In this document: positions 6,582-15,976 of the stretch, one piece after another | Position numbering within the stretch: position 1 is the first letter of the stretch | How the letters are laid out: each line of letters begins with the position of its first letter | Origin: Oscillospiraceae bacterium | GTDB taxonomy: Bacteria; Bacillota; Clostridia; Oscillospirales; Oscillospiraceae | Assembly: GCA_016296045.1 (NCBI GenBank) | Contig: JAEDKB010000018.1 | Coordinates: forward strand, 1-16,484 | Reading direction: 5' to 3' | DNA length: 16,484 nucleotides | Program-made: the position numbers and the translations under genes | Notes under the pieces: generated by a model | Databases searched by the model: none | What the model saw: only the letters and a program-made list of their open reading frames with translations | What the model was told of the DNA's origin: nothing

Positions 6582-7432
6582 TGCTGGTTCGTATTCTTGC
6601 CGCCGCAGTAGGGCTGCCGCTGCTGTTGGTAATCGTTTTGCTTCTTCCGCCGATCGCTACGGCGATATTGTTTGCGCTTGCCTGTGCGATCGGTGCATAT
6701 GAAATGCTCTGGCGTACCGGCATTTTGAAGCATAAGAGAATTGTGGCATACACAGCCGTTATGTCCATCGCGGTTGTGATGTGGTCATGGCTTCGCACGT
6801 GCAATGCAGTCAGTGAGCAAACGCTTTGGCTCTCTGCGCTGATTGGACTGTTCCTGTTTGCTTCGCTGCTGTTCTGTGAGCTTCTTGCAGGGCATACGAA
6901 GCTGAAATTCACGTCCGCCTGCGTTGCGCTGTTCAGCGCGGTAGTCTATCCGTTTCTGATCGGTGCTTTGGTGCGGCTGCGCGGCATGGATGGCGGCGAA
7001 AGCGGAAAGTATTATATTCTGGTCGCATTTCTGATCTCCATGCTTGCCGATTCCGGTGCCTACTTTGTCGGAAGAGCAATCGGAAAACACAAGCTGGCTC
7101 CCGTGGTCAGTCCGAAAAAGACGGTAGAAGGTGCCATTGGCGGTGTGATTGTCAATATCATCGGCATGATCGTCTATACGCTGATTCTCCATAAATTCTT
7201 TGGCTTTACACAGGTGAACTACTTTTATGCGGCAATTTACGGTATTGTCGGCGCGTTTGGCTCCATGCTGGGCGATCTGACGCTCTCTGTGGTAAAACGG
7301 CAGGTCGGCATGAAGGACTACGGCAATCTGATTCCCGGTCACGGCGGTATTCTTGATCGCTTTGACAGTACAATGATCTGTGCCCCGATTGCAGAGATCC
7401 TGATTCTTTTGATTCCGTTTGCGGTGAAATGA
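6581..7432 (+). CDS. cdsA: Phosphatidate cytidylyltransferase (CDP-diglyceride synthase)
   Basis: Integral membrane enzyme of 283 residues that makes CDP-diacylglycerol from phosphatidate and CTP, the branch point for acidic phospholipids. About eight or nine hydrophobic segments are visible, starting at residue 3. The family signature lies at 236-263, with the core VKRQVGMKD and the GHGGILDRFDS block carrying the conserved Lys-Asp and Asp-Arg-Phe-Asp residues. GGAGGT (6567-6572) lies inside the end of uppS, eight bases before the ATG, so translation is coupled to uppS. UppS and CdsA together supply the lipid carrier and the phospholipids of the envelope. Confidence 0.95.
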   Translation: MLVRILAAAVGLPLLLVIVLLLPPIATAILFALACAIGAYEMLWRTGILKHKRIVAYTAVMSIAVVMWSWLRTCNAVSEQTLWLSALIGLFLFASLLFCELLAGHTKLKFTSACVALFSAVVYPFLIGALVRLRGMDGGESGKYYILVAFLISMLADSGAYFVGRAIGKHKLAPVVSPKKTVEGAIGGVIVNIIGMIVYTLILHKFFGFTQVNYFYAAIYGIVGAFGSMLGDLTLSVVKRQVGMKDYGNLIPGHGGILDRFDSTMICAPIAEILILLIPFAVK

Positions 7433-7433
7433 T

Positions 7434-8582
7434 ATGACAAAATACTTATCCATTCTCGGATCAACCGGCTCGATCGGGCGTCAAACGCTTGAGGTCGTGG
7501 AGCAGATGCCTGAGATCAAGGTCGCTGCGCTGACTGCCGGTACCAATGTGGAACGCATGGCGCAGCAGTGCCGCGCTTTTCATCCGGAGCTGGCTGTCAT
7601 GGCGACACAAGAGGCGGCGAATGAACTGAAAAACGCGCTGGAAGGGGAGAATATCCGTGTCCTTTCCGGTATGGACGGCCTGATTGCCGCGGCGCAGCAT
7701 GAAAAGGCGGATACGGTTGTGACTGCGGTGGTCGGCATGGTCGGATTGCGCCCGACGCTGGCGGCAATTTCCAAAAAAAAGCGGATTGCGCTTGCAAATA
7801 AGGAAACGCTCGTCTGTGCGGGCGAATTGGTAATGGCGGCGGCGCGGGAATACGGAGCGGAAATCATTCCGGTTGATTCCGAACATTCTGCGATTTTTCA
7901 GTGCCTGATGGGATGTCGGGAACGCAGTGAAATTCGCAGATTGATTCTGACCTGCTCCGGAGGTCCGTTTTTCGGGAAGACAGCGGAAGAGCTGGAAAGC
8001 GTAACGAAATCGGATGCATTGAAGCATCCGAACTGGAAGATGGGGAATAAAATTACCATCGATTGCGCTACCCTAATGAATAAGGGACTTGAAGTGATCG
8101 AAGCGATGCGTCTGTATGACCTGCCGCTTTCAAAGGTCGATGTTGTGATTCACCGTCAAAGCATCGTACATTCTTTGGTGGAGTTTCGTGACGGTGCGGT
8201 CATGGCGCAGCTTGGCGTTCCGGATATGCGAATTCCCATCCGTCTGGCAATGACCTATCCGTATCGTGCGGAAAATCCCGCGCCGCCGCTGGATTTGCTC
8301 TCCTGCGGCGAATTAACCTTCTGCGCTCCGGACGAAACGGCGTTCCCGTGTTTAGCACTTGCGAAGGAGGCAGCCGGTCGCGGAGGCAACTGCTGCGCTG
8401 TGCTCAACGGTGCCAATGAGGCGGCTGTTGCAAAGTATTTAAAGGATGAAATCGGATTTTATGATATTCCCGGGCTGGTACGCGGTGCAATGGACGCCGT
8501 GCCGTTTGTTCAGTCCCCTGATTTGAATGAAATTCTGCAAGCCGATGCGCTTGCCAGAAAATTTGTGGAACAGTTATCGTGA
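7434..8582 (+). CDS. dxr: 1-deoxy-D-xylulose 5-phosphate reductoisomerase
   Basis: NADPH-dependent enzyme of 382 residues that converts DXP to 2-C-methyl-D-erythritol 4-phosphate, the second step of the MEP isoprenoid pathway and the target of fosmidomycin. The dinucleotide loop GSTGSIG is at 9-15. Metal ligands are in VDSEHSAIFQ (Asp148, Glu150) and NKGLE (Glu220). The flexible-loop region reads HPNWKMGNKITIDCATLMNK, and the conserved LNGANEAAVA is near the C-terminus. The HPQS of the well-known enzymes reads HRQS here. The ATG starts one base after the cdsA stop with only a weak GGTGA upstream, so translational coupling is likely. Confidence 0.97.
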   Translation: MTKYLSILGSTGSIGRQTLEVVEQMPEIKVAALTAGTNVERMAQQCRAFHPELAVMATQEAANELKNALEGENIRVLSGMDGLIAAAQHEKADTVVTAVVGMVGLRPTLAAISKKKRIALANKETLVCAGELVMAAAREYGAEIIPVDSEHSAIFQCLMGCRERSEIRRLILTCSGGPFFGKTAEELESVTKSDALKHPNWKMGNKITIDCATLMNKGLEVIEAMRLYDLPLSKVDVVIHRQSIVHSLVEFRDGAVMAQLGVPDMRIPIRLAMTYPYRAENPAPPLDLLSCGELTFCAPDETAFPCLALAKEAAGRGGNCCAVLNGANEAAVAKYLKDEIGFYDIPGLVRGAMDAVPFVQSPDLNEILQADALARKFVEQLS

Positions 8583-8592
8583 GGTGTAAGGG

Positions 8593-9654
8593 TTGATAGT
8601 ATTTTATATCGTTCTTGCGATATTGCTTTTTGGCGTTTTGATTCTTGTCCATGAGTTCGGACATTTCATCACCGCCAAGCTATTTGGCGTGCAGGTAAAT
8701 GAGTTCTCGCTCTTTATGGGACCTGCGATCTGGAAAAAGCAGATCGGAGAAACGCTTTATTCGCTTCGCTGCATCCCCATCGGTGGTTATTGCGCCATGG
8801 AGGGAGAGGACAGCAGCAGCGAAAATCCCCGCGCATTTACCAATGCAAAGGTATGGAAACGCTTCCTGATTTTGATTGCCGGCAGTGTTATGAATCTGCT
8901 CATCGGTCTGCTGCTGACTCTGATTTTCGTAGCGGTGCGCTTTGATGCCATACCTGACACCCAGATTACCGGCTTTGAGCCGACCTGCCCTTATCAGTCC
9001 GAGGAGGGTTTGCAGGTAGGAGACCGTTTCTATTCCATTGATGGTGAGCGAATCTATGTGCTCAATGATTTTTATATCATGACCGATATTCTGAGCAAGG
9101 ATAACGTATATGACATCGTGGTGATTCGTGACGGTGAAAAAGTCGAGCTGAACAATTTTGAGATGAAAAAGCTGGACTACAACGGGGACTACCGGTATGG
9201 GTTTCAATTGGAATACCGGGAAAAGACGGTGGGCTCCGTGCTGGATTACACTTGGAATCAGTTTTTGGACTATGCAAATCAGATTCGAATTTCTGTAAAG
9301 ATGATTGTGGCGGGAGATGCCGGTGTAAAGGATTTGTCCGGCCCCGTGGGCATTGTGGATACAGTAACACAGGTGGCTGCGCAGTCTGAAACGGTGCGCC
9401 TTGGCGTCTTAAATGTGCTTTATATTTTTGCCATGATTGCGGTGAATTTAGCAATTGTGAATTTGCTGCCGATTCCTGCACTTGACGGCGGACGAGCGGT
9501 TTGCCTGCTTGTTACGGCGGTTGCGGAGAAGATTCTTCGCCGCAAGATCAATCCGAAGTACGAGGGCTATCTGCACGGCGCATTTATGGTTTTGCTGCTG
9601 CTGTTTATGGCATTTATTACGGTAAAGGATGTATTTCAATTTTTCGGAGGCTGA
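8593..9654 (+). CDS. rseP: Site-2 type intramembrane zinc metalloprotease RseP/RasP
   Basis: Polytopic M50-family protease of 353 residues that cleaves transmembrane segments of anti-sigma factors and leftover signal peptides within the membrane. The zinc motif HEFGH is at 20-24 in the first membrane helix. A single PDZ-like domain occupies about 115-190 (GLQVGDRFYSIDGERI region). The SGPVGIVDTV segment follows, and the third zinc ligand is Asp298 in NLLPIPALDGGR. The start is TTG at 8593, six bases after GAGGTG (8581-8586), which overlaps the dxr stop; no ATG gives a membrane helix with the intact motif. In Bacillus subtilis the equivalent gene lies in the same operon order and acts on the anti-sigma-W factor; the substrate here is unknown. 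Confidence 0.95.
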   Translation: MIVFYIVLAILLFGVLILVHEFGHFITAKLFGVQVNEFSLFMGPAIWKKQIGETLYSLRCIPIGGYCAMEGEDSSSENPRAFTNAKVWKRFLILIAGSVMNLLIGLLLTLIFVAVRFDAIPDTQITGFEPTCPYQSEEGLQVGDRFYSIDGERIYVLNDFYIMTDILSKDNVYDIVVIRDGEKVELNNFEMKKLDYNGDYRYGFQLEYREKTVGSVLDYTWNQFLDYANQIRISVKMIVAGDAGVKDLSGPVGIVDTVTQVAAQSETVRLGVLNVLYIFAMIAVNLAIVNLLPIPALDGGRAVCLLVTAVAEKILRRKINPKYEGYLHGAFMVLLLLFMAFITVKDVFQFFGG

Positions 9655-9655
9655 A

Positions 9656-10693
9656 ATGACAAGAAAGATTACTGTTGGCGGTGTTCAGATCGGCGGCGGT
9701 GCTCCCGTTTCTATCCAATCCATGCTCAATCGACCCAATACGGACGTTGAGGGCTGTTTGGAACAGATTACAGCGCTCAAGAATGCGGGCTGTGAGATCG
9801 TTCGGCTGTCTGTGCTCGATATGGAGGCGGCAGAGAGCTTTGGAAAAATCGCAGAAAAATCACCGCTTCCACTGGTTGCGGATATTCATTTTGATTATAA
9901 GCTGGCAATCGCCGCGGCAGAGGGCGGAGCGTCCAAAATTCGCATCAATCCCGGGAATATCGGTGGAGAGAATCGTGTAAAGGCGGTTGTGGACTGCTGC
10001 AAAATGCATCATATTCCGATCCGCATCGGTGTCAACGGCGGTTCGCTCGACAAAAATCTGTTAAAAAAATACGGACACCCGACACCGGAGGCACTGGTTG
10101 AGAGTGCATTTTCGCACATTGCACTGTTGGAAAAATTCGGATTTTACGACATCTGTGTTTCCATGAAATCCAGCAATGTGCCTCTGATGATGCAGGCCTA
10201 TCGCCTGATGCACGAAAAATCGGACTATCCGCTTCACGTCGGCGTGACGGAAACCGGCACGGAGTATATGGGTACGATCAAGTCGGCTATGGGGATCGGC
10301 GGACTGCTGTGCATGGGCATCGGCGATACGATCCGTGTGTCTCTCACAGCCGATCCGGTTCGTGAAGTCATTGCGGCAAAAGCCATTTTAAAAGCCGCAG
10401 GACTGCGGAAGAACGGTGTGAATCTCATTTCCTGCCCGACCTGCGGCAGAACAAAAATTGATCTGATCGGCCTTGCCAATCGCGTTGAGGAAGCGCTGCA
10501 GGACTGTGAAAAAAATATCACCGTTGCCGTCATGGGCTGTATCGTCAATGGCCCCGGCGAGGCAAGAGAGGCTGATATCGGCATTGCCGGCGGGGATGGC
10601 TGCGGCGTGATTTTTGTCAAGGGCGAGCTGCGCGAAAAGCTTCCGTATCGGGAGCTTCTGCCCGCGCTTCTGCGTTACATAGAAAAAATTTAG
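9656..10693 (+). CDS. ispG: 4-hydroxy-3-methylbut-2-en-1-yl diphosphate synthase
   Basis: Iron-sulfur enzyme of 345 residues (also called GcpE) that converts the cyclic diphosphate of methylerythritol to HMBPP, the penultimate MEP pathway step. An N-terminal TIM barrel begins with GGAPVSIQSM. The 4Fe-4S ligands are Cys260 and Cys263 (SCPTCGR) and Cys295 with nearby Glu302 in MGCIVNGPGEAREADIG. The start ATG at 9656 has GGAGG (9646-9650) five bases upstream. A longer reading from the ATG at 9629 would start inside rseP, before the ribosome binding site. With dxr it puts two MEP steps in one operon; the electron donor is not encoded here. Confidence 0.97.
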   Translation: MTRKITVGGVQIGGGAPVSIQSMLNRPNTDVEGCLEQITALKNAGCEIVRLSVLDMEAAESFGKIAEKSPLPLVADIHFDYKLAIAAAEGGASKIRINPGNIGGENRVKAVVDCCKMHHIPIRIGVNGGSLDKNLLKKYGHPTPEALVESAFSHIALLEKFGFYDICVSMKSSNVPLMMQAYRLMHEKSDYPLHVGVTETGTEYMGTIKSAMGIGGLLCMGIGDTIRVSLTADPVREVIAAKAILKAAGLRKNGVNLISCPTCGRTKIDLIGLANRVEEALQDCEKNITVAVMGCIVNGPGEAREADIGIAGGDGCGVIFVKGELREKLPYRELLPALLRYIEKI

Positions 10694-10702
10694 GAGAAAG
10701 AA

Positions 10703-13700
10703 ATGGAAAGCACATTCCCGTTTTTGGAAATGTTTTTTGAATATGAACCGGAAGGACCGCTGCGTGCCGCATTAGGGCAGGCGGCGGTTTGTCATGCTGA
10801 AATTGACCGCGAGAACCGGTCGCTCAAGCTGAATTTACAATTTCAGGACTATCTTTCGGCAGAGTGGATCGAGAAGACAGAAGGTGCGCTGCGCGATATT
10901 TACGGTTTACAAAGTGTGCGGATTTTCCCGAAATTTCCGCCGGAAAAGCTGGCGGATTGTCAGACGGAGGATTTGAATCGGATTCTGATTTCGGCGTATT
11001 CTCCGGCGGCTGCCACTCTGGCAGGCGCTCAATGGGAGCTTGCAGAGGGAGAAAGCCGAATTTTTTTGCGAGCAAACGGAAAGGACGGGCTGCTTCCGTA
11101 TTTGAATCTGGTGGAACGGTTTCTATTTGACCGGTTCGGAATCCAAACGAAAATATCCGTGATTTGCGGCAATGAGCTGGGCGAGGAGGAACTGTTTGCG
11201 CAGACAAAGCAGATGCGAAAGGAAGCAATGCAGTCCATTCCTGCTGTGCCTGCTTCGGCTTCGGCTCCGGCCGCAAAGAACACGGCTCCCGACATGATTT
11301 ACGGCAAGCCCTTCCGCGGCGAAAAATGCGAGATGAAGGATATTTCGCTGGATCGTCAGAATGAACGTGTGGTTGTGGAGGGCAAGGTTTTTGCCGTGGA
11401 CCATCGGGACATTAATAAACGTGCCGCTACGATCGTATCCTTTGATATGACCGACTTCACCGGCTCCATCCGCATCAACAACTATTTCAAGGATGAGACC
11501 GGAAAGCCCATTACCCAGGCGGTGAATAAGCCGGGTATGTGGCTCCGTGTTCTGGGTAAAATCGATTTTGATGACTACACCAGAGAACAGGTGCTTCGTC
11601 CCATTGCGATTATGAAAATCGACGCACCGCAGCGCGAGGATACCGCCGAACACAAACGTGTTGAGCTGCATTTGCATACAACGATGTCGATGATGGATGC
11701 GCTGACGAAGACCGGAGAGGCGATTGCAACTGCGGCGCGGTGGGGACATAAGGCAATTGCCATTACCGATCACGGTGTTGCCTCCTCTTTTCCCGCGGCG
11801 CTGGCCGCAAGCAAAAACAAGGTTGCCGGTACTGATCAGAACATCAAAATTCTCTACGGTTGCGAGGGCTACTATGTCAATGATGTAGATGACAGAATTG
11901 CCGTACACGGCGGAGCAAATATGCCGCTCAAGGGGGAGTTCGTTGCCTTTGATCTGGAGACGACCGGCCTGTCTGCGGCGGAGGATGTGATTACGGAAAT
12001 CGGCGCGGTGATTCTGCGCGACGGTGAGGTTGTGGATACCTTCCAGACCTTTGTTGACCCGAAACGTCATCTGGATCCGAAAATCACGGAGCTGACGGGT
12101 ATTACAGACGCCATGCTGGAGGGCGCACCGGATATTTCCGAAGCGCTGCCTGATTTTCTGCGTTTTTGCGGGGATCGCCCGTTGGTGGCGCACAATGCCG
12201 ATTTTGATGTCGGCTTCTTAACCGCTGCCTGTGAACGGCTGAAGCTGCCGTTTGCGCCGACCTATATTGACACTTTGATTCTGTCGCAGAATTTGATGCC
12301 GCAGCTTTCCAAGCACAAGCTGAATCTTGTCGCGGATGCGCTCAGTCTGCCGGAATTTAACCATCACCGTGCTTCCGACGATGCACTGACCTGCGGATAT
12401 CTCTATCTGCGTTTTGCGGATATGCTGGAGCAGCGGGGAATTGCCGATATTCAGTCCATCAATGAAGATATGGTATCTCTGCGCTCCGGCAGCCACATTA
12501 CAGACCGCCGTGCGCGTCATATTCTGGTGTTTGCAAAGAATCAGACGGGCTTGAGAAACCTTTATCATATCATTTCCGACGCGCATCTGAAATTCTTCAA
12601 GCGTAATCCGAGAATGCCGAAATCGGAATTGCTTCGTTATCGGGAGGGGCTGATTATCGGCTCTGCCTGCGAAGCGGGTGAACTGTTTCAGGCAGTCATC
12701 GCACACAAAAGCTTTGCCGAGCTGAAGCGGATCGCATCTTTCTACGATTTCCTTGAAATTCAGCCGCTGAGCAATAACAGATTTATGCTGGAGGACGGAA
12801 CGGCGGAGAGCGAAGAACAGCTTCGGGACTTCAACCGCACGATCGTCCGGCTTGGCGAGGAGCTGGGCAAACCTGTCTGCGCGACAGGCGATGTCCATTT
12901 CCTGAATCCTGAGGATGAAATTTATCGGAGAATTCTGCTTGCGAGCAAGGGCTTTTCTGATTGCGACCGTCCGAACCCGCTTTATTTCCGGACAACAGAC
13001 GAAATGCTGGAGGAATTTGCTTATCTCGGCGCGGAAAAAGCCTTTGAGGTTGTCGTGACCAATCCGAATCATATTGCCGATATGTGTGATGTGATCCGAC
13101 CCGTGCCGCATAATTTGTTTGCGCCGAAGATCGAAAACTCTGTGGAGGATCTGAAAAGTCTTGTTTACGGCAAGCTCCACAGACTCTATGGCGAGAATCC
13201 GCCCGAAATCATTCAAAAACGTGTGGATACCGAGCTGAACGATATCATTACCTGCCATTACGATGTGATCTATATGTCTGCCCAGAAGCTTGTGCAGAAT
13301 TCGCTGGAAAACGGATATCTGGTCGGCTCCCGAGGCTCTGTCGGCTCGTCGTTGGTCGCGTTTTTGTCGGGTATTACGGAGGTCAATTCTCTGCCGGCGC
13401 ATTATCGGTGTCCAAAATGCAAGTATTGCACCTTTGATGTGCCGGACGGCATAAACTGCGGCGCCGATCTACCGGATGCGCTCTGCCCGGAATGCGGCGA
13501 AAAGCTTGAAAAGGACGGCTTTAATATCCCGTTTGAAACCTTCCTCGGCTTCGGCGGCGACAAGGTGCCCGATATCGACCTGAACTTTTCCGGCGAATAT
13601 CAGGCCAAGGCGCATCAGTACTGTGTGGATATGTTCGGCGCAAGTCATGTGTTCCGTGCGGGAACAATCGGAACGGTTGCGGAAAAAACGGCATATGGCT

Positions 13701-15010
13701 ATGTGAAAAAATACTTGTCGGAACGGGAAATGACCGTCTCTAAGGCGGAGGAAAACCGTTTGGCCGCAGGATGTGTGGATGTCCGCCGCACCACCGGACA
13801 GCATCCCGGCGGTCTGGTCGTTATTCCGCAGGAGAATGAAATCTGGGATTTCTGCCCGGTACAGCATCCTGCCGACGATGTTCACACAGACATCATCACG
13901 ACCCATTTTGAATACCATTCCATGGAGGAAAACCTCCTGAAGCTGGATATGCTGGGGCATGATGATCCGACGATGATTCGCATGATGGAGGATCTCACGG
14001 GTGTTGATGCCAAAACGATCCCGCTGGACGATAAAGACACCATGTCGATCTTTACCTCCAGTAAGGTGCTTGGCTATGAGCATGATCCGATTTTGACAGA
14101 TGTCGGAACGGTCGGCATTCCGGAGTTCGGAACCGCCTTTACACGGGGCATGCTGATGGATACGAAACCAAAGCAGTTTGATACGCTGATCCGTTTGTCC
14201 GGCTTCTCCCACGGAACGGATGTTTGGCTCGGCAATGCAAAGGACTTGATTCTGAGCGGTACGGCCACCGTCAATCAGGCAATCGGCTGCCGTGATGACA
14301 TTATGCTGTATCTGATCAAGTGCGGCATACCGGAAAAACGTGCGTTTAAGTTTATGGAAGCGGTCAGAAAGGGCGCGATCCATAAGGGAAAACCTTGGCC
14401 GGAGGGCATTGAGGATGAGATGCGTCAGCACGGCGTTCCGGAATGGTATATCGACTCCTGCAAGAGAATAAAGTACCTGTTCCCGAAGGCGCACGCGGCG
14501 GCTTATGTTATGATGGCGTTCCGCATTGCGTGGTTTAAGGTTCACCATCCGCTGGCTTACTATGCAGCCTATTTCTATCGCCGCAGTCAGAAGGACGGCT
14601 TTGATGCGGTTATGATGACGCACGGCATTGAAACGGTTCAGTCGCATATCAAAGCAATCTCGTCCAATCCGGATCGCAGCGCGAAGGATGATGATTTACT
14701 GACAACGCTGGAAGTCTGCTATGAGTTTTACCTGCGCGGATTTGATTTTGCGGGAATGGATCTTTATAAATCGGACGCAATCAGATTTATCATTGACGAT
14801 GGCAAACTGCTGCCTCCGTTTGTTTCTGTTTCGGGGCTCGGTGATACGGCGGCGCGTGATATCTGCGAGGGAAGAAAGGGCAAACAGTTCGTTTCTATCG
14901 AAGAGTTTGCCGCGGCCTGTCCGAAGGTTTCCAAGACGCATATCGAGAAGCTGAAGCTGGCGGGAGTGTTCGGAGATTTGCCGGAAACCAGCCAAATCAC
15001 ACTTTTCTGA
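10703..15010 (+). CDS. polC: DNA polymerase III alpha subunit, PolC type
   Basis: Replicative DNA polymerase of 1435 residues, a normal length for the Gram-positive PolC. Order of domains: N-terminal domain (about 1-170), an Ala/Pro linker (about 175-195), an OB fold (about 207-305), a PHP domain from about 320 with His323 and His325 (ELHLHTTMSMMDA), and a DEDDh proofreading exonuclease inserted in it. The exonuclease residues are Asp417 and Glu419 (FDLETTG), Asp500 (HNADFD), His555 and Asp560 (HHRASDDAL). Then come a cysteine cluster (Cys903, 906, 909, 919, 928, 931), the palm with PDIDLNF (Asp957, Asp959), TTGQHPGGLVV and KAHAAAYVMMAF. The C-terminus ends SQITLF, a sliding-clamp binding peptide. 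GGAG (10693-10696) overlaps the ispG stop, six bases before the ATG. Last gene of the operon; no clear terminator follows. Confidence 0.99.
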   Translation: MESTFPFLEMFFEYEPEGPLRAALGQAAVCHAEIDRENRSLKLNLQFQDYLSAEWIEKTEGALRDIYGLQSVRIFPKFPPEKLADCQTEDLNRILISAYSPAAATLAGAQWELAEGESRIFLRANGKDGLLPYLNLVERFLFDRFGIQTKISVICGNELGEEELFAQTKQMRKEAMQSIPAVPASASAPAAKNTAPDMIYGKPFRGEKCEMKDISLDRQNERVVVEGKVFAVDHRDINKRAATIVSFDMTDFTGSIRINNYFKDETGKPITQAVNKPGMWLRVLGKIDFDDYTREQVLRPIAIMKIDAPQREDTAEHKRVELHLHTTMSMMDALTKTGEAIATAARWGHKAIAITDHGVASSFPAALAASKNKVAGTDQNIKILYGCEGYYVNDVDDRIAVHGGANMPLKGEFVAFDLETTGLSAAEDVITEIGAVILRDGEVVDTFQTFVDPKRHLDPKITELTGITDAMLEGAPDISEALPDFLRFCGDRPLVAHNADFDVGFLTAACERLKLPFAPTYIDTLILSQNLMPQLSKHKLNLVADALSLPEFNHHRASDDALTCGYLYLRFADMLEQRGIADIQSINEDMVSLRSGSHITDRRARHILVFAKNQTGLRNLYHIISDAHLKFFKRNPRMPKSELLRYREGLIIGSACEAGELFQAVIAHKSFAELKRIASFYDFLEIQPLSNNRFMLEDGTAESEEQLRDFNRTIVRLGEELGKPVCATGDVHFLNPEDEIYRRILLASKGFSDCDRPNPLYFRTTDEMLEEFAYLGAEKAFEVVVTNPNHIADMCDVIRPVPHNLFAPKIENSVEDLKSLVYGKLHRLYGENPPEIIQKRVDTELNDIITCHYDVIYMSAQKLVQNSLENGYLVGSRGSVGSSLVAFLSGITEVNSLPAHYRCPKCKYCTFDVPDGINCGADLPDALCPECGEKLEKDGFNIPFETFLGFGGDKVPDIDLNFSGEYQAKAHQYCVDMFGASHVFRAGTIGTVAEKTAYGYVKKYLSEREMTVSKAEENRLAAGCVDVRRTTGQHPGGLVVIPQENEIWDFCPVQHPADDVHTDIITTHFEYHSMEENLLKLDMLGHDDPTMIRMMEDLTGVDAKTIPLDDKDTMSIFTSSKVLGYEHDPILTDVGTVGIPEFGTAFTRGMLMDTKPKQFDTLIRLSGFSHGTDVWLGNAKDLILSGTATVNQAIGCRDDIMLYLIKCGIPEKRAFKFMEAVRKGAIHKGKPWPEGIEDEMRQHGVPEWYIDSCKRIKYLFPKAHAAAYVMMAFRIAWFKVHHPLAYYAAYFYRRSQKDGFDAVMMTHGIETVQSHIKAISSNPDRSAKDDDLLTTLEVCYEFYLRGFDFAGMDLYKSDAIRFIIDDGKLLPPFVSVSGLGDTAARDICEGRKGKQFVSIEEFAAACPKVSKTHIEKLKLAGVFGDLPETSQITLF

Positions 15011-15082
15011 CAGCGGCGGCTTCAAATTCGGAGGGAATCCATCGAATCATTTTAATGCTTTTCGGAAATGTAAAAAATGCAA

Positions 15083-15111
15083 TTGCTATTTTATGTAAAA
15101 TGCGGTATAAT
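15083..15111 (+). promoter_or_regulatory. Sigma-A-like promoter of the uridine phosphorylase gene
   Basis: TTGCTA (15083-15088), a 17-base spacer and a perfect TATAAT (15106-15111). It lies in the 135 nt between the polC stop and the downstream start, so this gene is not dependent on the polC operon. Confidence 0.7.
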
Positions 15112-15145
15112 GTGATTACTAATTTAAATGAAGGAGTGCTCCGTT

Positions 15146-15916
15146 ATGCAAAAGCTTGAAAAACAGTTCCATATTCACTGCGTGGAAGGCGACGTCGGTC
15201 GTTATTGTATTCTTCCCGGAGATCCCGGCCGCTGCGAATCCATTGCACAGCTCTTTGATAATCCCGTGCATGTCTCTCAGAACCGTGAGTATAATATCTA
15301 TACCGGCACACTGCTTGGCGAGAAGGTCAGCGTCTGCTCTACCGGCATCGGCGGTCCGTCCGCTTCCATTGCAATGGAAGAACTGCACAATATCGGTGCA
15401 GACACCTTCATCCGTACCGGCACCTGCGGCGGTATCAATCTGAATGTCCAGTCCGGTGATATCGTTGTTGCGACCGGCGCCATTCGTTTTGAACATACCT
15501 CAATGGAATATGCTCCGATCGAATATCCGGCAGTTGCGAATCTTGACTGCACCATCGCGCTCCGTGATGCTGCAAAGGCCATGGGCAAGACGACCCATGT
15601 GGGCGTTGTGCAGTGCAAGGATGCCTTCTACGGTCAGCACAGCCCTGCAAAGATGCCTGTGTCTTATGAGCTCCTGCAAAAATGGGAGGCATGGAAGCGT
15701 CTTGGCGTTCTGGCTTCTGAAATGGAATCTGCGGCTCTGTTTGTCGTAGCGGATGCGCTCGGCTGCCGCTGCGGAAGCTGCTTCCACGTGATCTGGAATC
15801 AGGAACGCGAGGCTGCCGGCCTTGACCAGAAGATGAGCGAGGATACCTCCGCCGCAGTTCGTGTTGCGGTAGAAGCACTCAAGCTCCTGATTGCACAGGA
15901 TAAAGCCGCAAAATAA
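15146..15916 (+). CDS. udp: Uridine phosphorylase (NP-I nucleoside phosphorylase family)
   Basis: Protein of 256 residues expected to split uridine (perhaps also deoxyuridine) with phosphate into uracil and ribose 1-phosphate, a pyrimidine salvage step in the cytoplasm. Family motifs are PGDPGR (24-29, phosphate site), STGIGGPSA (65-73), RTGTCGGIN (90-98) and SEMESAALF (191-199), the ribose-binding Glu-Met-Glu block. The [11 protein letters not shown] region around 160 sits where uridine-specific enzymes bind the base, but specificity for uridine rather than a purine nucleoside is inferred. The start ATG at 15146 lies nine bases after AAGGAG (15131-15136). An in-frame ATG at 15128 precedes that site and is rejected. 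It complements PyrH thematically but has its own promoter. Confidence 0.85.
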   Translation: MQKLEKQFHIHCVEGDVGRYCILPGDPGRCESIAQLFDNPVHVSQNREYNIYTGTLLGEKVSVCSTGIGGPSASIAMEELHNIGADTFIRTGTCGGINLNVQSGDIVVATGAIRFEHTSMEYAPIEYPAVANLDCTIALRDAAKAMGKTTHVGVVQCKDAFYGQHSPAKMPVSYELLQKWEAWKRLGVLASEMESAALFVVADALGCRCGSCFHVIWNQEREAAGLDQKMSEDTSAAVRVAVEALKLLIAQDKAAK

Positions 15917-15976
15917 TCCGGAACTTTTGTTCCGATCCGTCGTCTGATAACAAAACCCTGAGAGGAAGTGAGCAAT

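Noticed and set aside
11123..14647. Three long minus-strand open frames (356, 394 and 392 codons) opposite polC
   Set aside because: polC is intact across the whole span with all domains in frame. The antisense products show no domains, signal sequences or ribosome binding sites that I can support.
15011..15082. Terminator or small gene after polC
   Set aside because: No stem with a T-run and no open frame with a ribosome binding site was visible in this short stretch.
15919..15934. Terminator after udp
   Set aside because: CGGAAC/GTTCCG is only a 6 bp stem with a TTTT loop and no following T-run, so it is too weak to call; read-through to the small membrane protein gene seems likely.
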